DNA of 64,000 nt. It comes from Ailanthus altissimus. Lineage: Eukaryota; Streptophyta; Magnoliopsida; Sapindales; Simaroubaceae. The position numbers and the translations under genes are program-made. The stretch is from the NCBI GenBank assembly GCA_946807835.1, contig OX327694.1, forward strand, positions 2,740,001-2,804,000, given 5' to 3'. The notes under the pieces were generated by a model. The model worked only from the letters and a program-made list of their open reading frames with translations, was not told the DNA's origin and did not search any database. The stretch's first letter is position 1, and the number at the start of each line of letters is the position of its first letter. Below are positions 59,830 to 64,000 of this stretch, one piece after another.

Positions 59830-60085
59830 AGATATTAACATTGTTATTCTTTGAGGTTAGCATAAATTACAATTCAATGATAATTTTGGTTTTAATTATA
59901 TTATCACTCTTATTTAATTAAAAATAATAATTTTTTTTAATTTTTAAAAATATTTTAATTATATATAAAAAATTATAAAAATATTTGTATTCTTTTAATT
60001 AAATAAAAAATAATATAATTAAAATTAAAATTACTGTCATAATATAATTTGTACTAACTTCGAAGGGTGACATTGTTAATACCTC
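59830..60085. mobile_element. Inverted-repeat MITE, copy 3
   Basis: It begins GATATTAACATTGTTATTC, carries GCATAAATTACAATTCAATG and TTTTAATTATATTATCAC, and ends in the mirrored ATAATATAATTTGTACTAAC...GTTAATACCTC. It is the same family as the pair at 45973-46515. Confidence 0.65.
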
Positions 60086-60170
60086 CCAATTAAACACATC
60101 AAATTGTCTGCACACACATAAAATCTGCAATAAAAAATGAAGTTGGTCACATTGACCCTAAAATAGTAAA

Positions 60171-60587
60171 ATTAGAGATGGTAAAATTAAATTTAAACTT
60201 AAATTTTATTCGACGTAAATTTGAATTTAAATTTTTTTAATAAATTTGAAATTTGAAGTTTTTCAAATTTAAATTGATTTCAGATTTTAGTTCGAATTTA
60301 ATTTTTTTAAATTTATTTTAATATTTTTTTAAATTTTAAGTGAAATTTAAAATTTTGAGATATTTATGTTATAAAATAATTATTAAATTTATATATATTA
60401 AATATTAAAAAATTTATAAATTAATTTATGACTTTAAAAAAATAAAATAAAAAAATAAAATCCAAACTTAAATCTAAGAAAAAACCTGAATTTTTTGAGT
60501 CGAATTTCAATTTTTTCCAAATCCAAATCTAAATCTAATCCAAATCAAATTTCAAATTTGTTCGAGTCGATGTTTTTTCCATCCTAA
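60171..60587. mobile_element. Possible hAT-like MITE upstream of TRZ2
   Basis: The ends TTAGAGATGG and CCATCCTAAG are near-inverted. Between them lies A/T-rich DNA with AAATTTGAA/TTCAAATTT-type palindromes in both halves. No convincing 8-bp target duplication was found. Confidence 0.35.
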
Positions 60588-60895
60588 GGAGATCCAATTC
60601 TGGCGCCATCCTCCTCGTACTGCCTACTATTAAACAAATCTGAAATCTCCATTGAACCAAGTGAAACGCATCGTTTTAAGCCATAATTTTCTCCCTCTTA
60701 CAAAAACGCAGCGTTTAAGCTCATCTTCTTGTTGTCTGTCCACTAATTATCTTCTTTGCCCCCGACTTCAGATTACGCTGTTCAGGGCAAACAAACAAAA
60801 GCCACTGTAAGAGAAAAACCTCTCTAAAACCCTTTGCTCTCCCTCATTTTGGCATAATTCCACTCTCCTCAAATTCCCACCTCCACAATCTCATA

Positions 60896-63837
60896 ATGCA
60901 ACTATCTCTCACCATTTCGCAGTCCAAACTCCCCTCAGTTTTCTCATTTCCCCCCTCCTCCCCAATCCCAAAACCCCCACTATCACTGTCTCCCCAACCC
61001 CAGCCGCAAGTCAATCCCGTTAACGCCCTCAAAACCGCCGGGTTTTTGTCGTCCATAAGTCGCGCAATCGACGAAGAAGAGGAGTACCGGAAGGCTCGGG
61101 CCGCCGTCACCCGGAAAGGCATAGACTTGGAAGGCTACTCAATCGAGGGCGTTTCGATCGGCGGCCACGAAACGTGCGTGATAATACCGGAATTCAAGTG
61201 TGCTTTTGATATCGGGAGGTGTCCCACTAGAGCCATTCAACAGAACTTTGTGTTCATCACTCATGGTCATCTTGACCACATTGTAAGCTCGCTCACTCAG
61301 TCTATAGTATTTATATTTTTATTTATTTTGAACAGTTCTAACGCTTGGAATCTAACCCCTCTCACAAAGTAGAAGGGTAGTTGCACGCCAGCTTTTTACT
61401 TTTGGGCTATAATGGCTTGTGCAATTTATAGTATTTTTATTAAGAAGCAACTTTAAAAAAAAAAAAAATGTTTTCTGCTTTTCGTTTTCAGTTTGTTTGT
61501 GGTTAATGGTTGTGCAATTTTGTAATTATAAGGTCATTATGAATAGTTATGTGAATTATGTGAGTTCTGTGCATATTTCTGCATGGTTATATAAGCATGT
61601 GATTAATTGATTTCAGTTTCATTGATAATATTCTTAGACTATTACTTAGGTTCTGGCAAAAAATTTAATCTTTTTTAGAAAAAAATATAAGTAGTTCTGG
61701 GTGATCATAAGAAAGTACTGTAGAAAAAGAAAGACTTAAAAAAAAAATTGGAGTAAAGAACTGTTAGTTAGAATTACATACAACTTCTTTCCTCCTTTTC
61801 TAATATGGTATTGTAATTTGTTGGTTTGTTGGCTTTACCTTGCTTGTCCTTGGAGCTATTTGCTTGTCATGATGAGATTATGTTGTATTTACTGGCTTAG
61901 GGAGGGCTACCGATGTATGTTGCAAGTCGTGGTTTATACAACTTAAAGCCACCTACAATATTTGTTCCTCCTTCCATTAAAGAAGATGTGGAAAAGCTGT
62001 TTGAAATTCACAGAGCCTTGGGCAATGTGGAGCTAAACCTTGATTTGGTTGCATTAGATGTGGGTATGTTGCTTTGGCTATCTAAGTTTTTATTTGGCAG
62101 ATGTGTTTCTAAAAATCTCTGTTTGTAGAAAGATAACTTTACCTTATTGACTTCAGGTGAAACTTATGAGATGCGGAATGACATTGTTGTTCGTCCATTT
62201 AAAACTCACCACGTTATACCTAGCCAGGTGGGTGCATTCAAAATATTCTTTAAAGTAGTGAATATCAACAAAAGAAAATCAATTCTGGCTTCTTAGTGCT
62301 CAAGCAACTTTAAGTGACCCTCCTTTTGCTGATATATCTTTCAAGAAGAATTTCTTAATGTGGTTAAATATGGGGTTTGCCTATTGATAAATTTTTGCGG
62401 GGCTTGATGTTGCTGCCTAATTTGATCTTGGGTCTCTCTATTTTTCTCTAATGAGATGCCACAAGGATCAATTCATCTTCTTACACCCATTTTGTGTTCT
62501 GTGCTGTTGTCAGATCACTTGAATATGTACTTTCTGTTGTCTCTATACCGCAATAAACAATACGGGTTCAAACCTTGTATGTAGATGTTTTATTGTACTT
62601 GTTTTAACTAAAATGTTTTTGAAATTGGGAAATGATTGCATCTGAATCATGAAGTTATGTGCACTTCAGGGTTATGTGATCTACTCAGTGCGCAAAAAAC
62701 TGAAGAAGCAGTATATTCATCTGAAAGGGAAGCAAATTGAGAAATTGAAAAAATCTGGTGTTGAGGTTTGCAACTTCTCCAAAATGATGTTCTTTAAATC
62801 TCTTTACTAAGTATTCATTTCCTTTGAATTTTTCATTATAGATTACAGACATCATATTGTCTCCGGAGGTGGCATTCACAGGAGATACAACACCAGAGTA
62901 TATGCTTAATCCACGTAATGCTGATGCATTGAGAGCAAAAATTCTCATTACTGAGGTATGGACTGTTGGATGTTTCTATCTGGGCTTGCTGCTTGTTATT
63001 CTCCGTTGAAGCTTTACTTGTGAATCTGGTAGAGCTTACTTACGTGTTGCTAAAGAACTAAATGGTGTTCCAAAGGCCAATTATAAGAATAACTATAAGT
63101 ATTTGAAATTTTAGTATATCTGATAATATGATAAGCCAAAAAGAATTAGCAACCTAGGACATCCTACCCAGACCATGCAATCTCCTTTATTGTTTTTTCT
63201 CCAGAGAGGTTTTCCCAAAAAAATACATAAAGTGGTCAGTTCTGATTCATACCATGGCAGAATATGGTTGGCCCCTGAATCATAGATGTTATGGTAGGGC
63301 CTTCAACAATATCAAGTCAGTAGTTCTTATAAGTTTCACGTGTATTTCTTCTATGTCTTCTGGGGTTTCTTCTGGGTGTTTCAGTGTTTAAGTATCCTTC
63401 TTTAGAAGTATGTGTGTCCTATGTCACAACTGAGTGGATTTGGACATTTTTGCATGGAAATGCCCCACTTTTGCATGCAGGACATCTAGCATCATTCTTT
63501 CCTTTGGAGAAACAGAAATTCATAAACCAATATTGTTGTCTTCATTTTGGTTACCATCTGTTGAATCGTTGTATCTGATAGCGAGACTCTCTTAACAGGC
63601 AACTTTCTTAGACGATGGGTTTAGCATTGAACATGCACGAGAACTTGGTCACTCTCATTTGTTTGAGGTATGTGAAGTGTCGATTTTACCAATAGATAAG
63701 ATAATGACTCATCTGGATGTGCCGTAAATTCTTATGGAATTTTGGATTTGTTATAACTGCAGATCATTGAAAATGCTAAGTGGGTCCGCAATAAAGCCGT
63801 ATTATTGACTCATTTCTCCTCTCGCTATCATATAGAG
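60896..63837 (+). CDS. TRZ2: Chloroplast-type short tRNase Z (3' tRNA-processing endonuclease), 3' end outside the window
   Basis: Seven exons: 60896-61282, 61901-62063, 62157-62227, 62670-62765, 62842-62955, 63599-63667 and 63763-63837. All are in frame and give 325 codons before the window ends. The N-terminus (MQLSLTISQSKLPSVFSFPP..) is Ser/Pro-rich without acidic residues, like a chloroplast transit peptide. The metallo-beta-lactamase fold shows the HGHLDHIGGLP metal site (residues about 123-133), SPEVAFTGDTTPEY with the bridging Asp, and LLTHFSSRYHIE with the late His. The enzyme cuts pre-tRNA 3' trailers before CCA addition. TRZ2 is the plastid form in Arabidopsis; assignment rests on the transit-like N-terminus and gene order. 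The terminal exon(s) lie beyond position 64000. Confidence 0.93.
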
Positions 63838-64000
63838 GTGATTATTGGATTAAATTTAAAATCTTTCATGATGTCCTTGTATGAAAAGATTGATATCGAT
63901 AATGCATGCTTGTCAGAATATAAAATGGTTCCCCAATATGAAATGTTCCCTGCATGAGAAAGCACATTAATATTGCAATCCTAATTTAGGAGATTTCATT

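Larger units (their letters stand above)
58374..60895. other. Intergenic DNA between LBR and TRZ2
   Basis: 58374-58700 is the LBR 3' UTR. 58920-59465 is a long foldback element, 59830-60085 a MITE copy, and 60171-60587 another possible element with TTAGAGATGG and CCATCCTAAG ends. 60590-60895 is the TRZ2 promoter and leader, less AT-rich and rich in CT. No other gene is seen. Confidence 0.5.

Noticed and set aside
60844..61122. Minus-strand frame overlapping the first TRZ2 exon
   Set aside because: It is antisense to the start of TRZ2, whose seven-exon chain with intact metal-binding motifs is decisive.

Overview
The window is AT-rich nuclear DNA from a flowering plant, almost certainly a dicot. 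Evidence: GT-AG introns throughout the long genes, plant-specific families (IQD, DUF1664, chloroplast-type short tRNase Z, plant LPS-binding/BPI protein, Cys-tailed glycine-rich protein), site II (TGGGCY) and telo-box promoter motifs, and abundant Copia, hAT-like, Mutator-like and MITE-like remnants. A eurosid such as Citrus is plausible, but that is inference. There are no operons, CRISPR arrays or convincing tRNA/rRNA genes.

The left part (1-24.6 kb) is an accessory, transposon-rich region. It holds the 3' end of an unrecognised minus-strand gene (41-471), a solo LTR (2987-3759), a two-exon glycine-rich protein gene (4888-5384), a broken minus-strand Copia element (about 6400-13088), a foldback element carrying captured host-gene exons (about 14200-15720), another solo LTR (17176-18810), and two tandem EF-hand genes (20012-20431 and 23968-24384) with a decayed second copy of the glycine-rich gene between them. 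The order GRP, EF-hand, psi-GRP, EF-hand suggests that one GRP/EF-hand block was duplicated and that transposons then inflated the gap in the first copy.

The right part (24.7-64 kb) holds conserved housekeeping genes: TAF6 (minus, 12 coding exons), an IQ-domain protein (plus, 6 exons), eIF1A (minus, one coding exon and a leader intron), a DUF1664 protein (minus, 11 exons), an LPS-binding/BPI-like secreted protein (plus, 6 exons) and the first seven exons of chloroplast tRNase Z (plus, cut by the window edge). I derived each exon chain by reading splice sites, and every chain stays in frame. The order matches Arabidopsis neighbourhoods as I remember them (TAF6-DUF1664-LBR; IQD33-eIF1A; eIF1A-TRZ2), which suggests an ancestral gene order later split among duplicated Arabidopsis blocks.

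Between these genes lie a solo LTR containing a nested hAT-like element inside a DUF1664 intron, a full-length but dead Copia element (48483-53976), at least three copies of an inverted-repeat MITE, and a long foldback element near 59.2 kb. I found no clear new molecular system. The most unusual items are the exon-carrying foldback element, the array of about eleven near-palindromic 14-mers in the leader of the first Copia element, the nested LTR/hAT insertion with its target duplications, and the duplicated GRP/EF-hand block.
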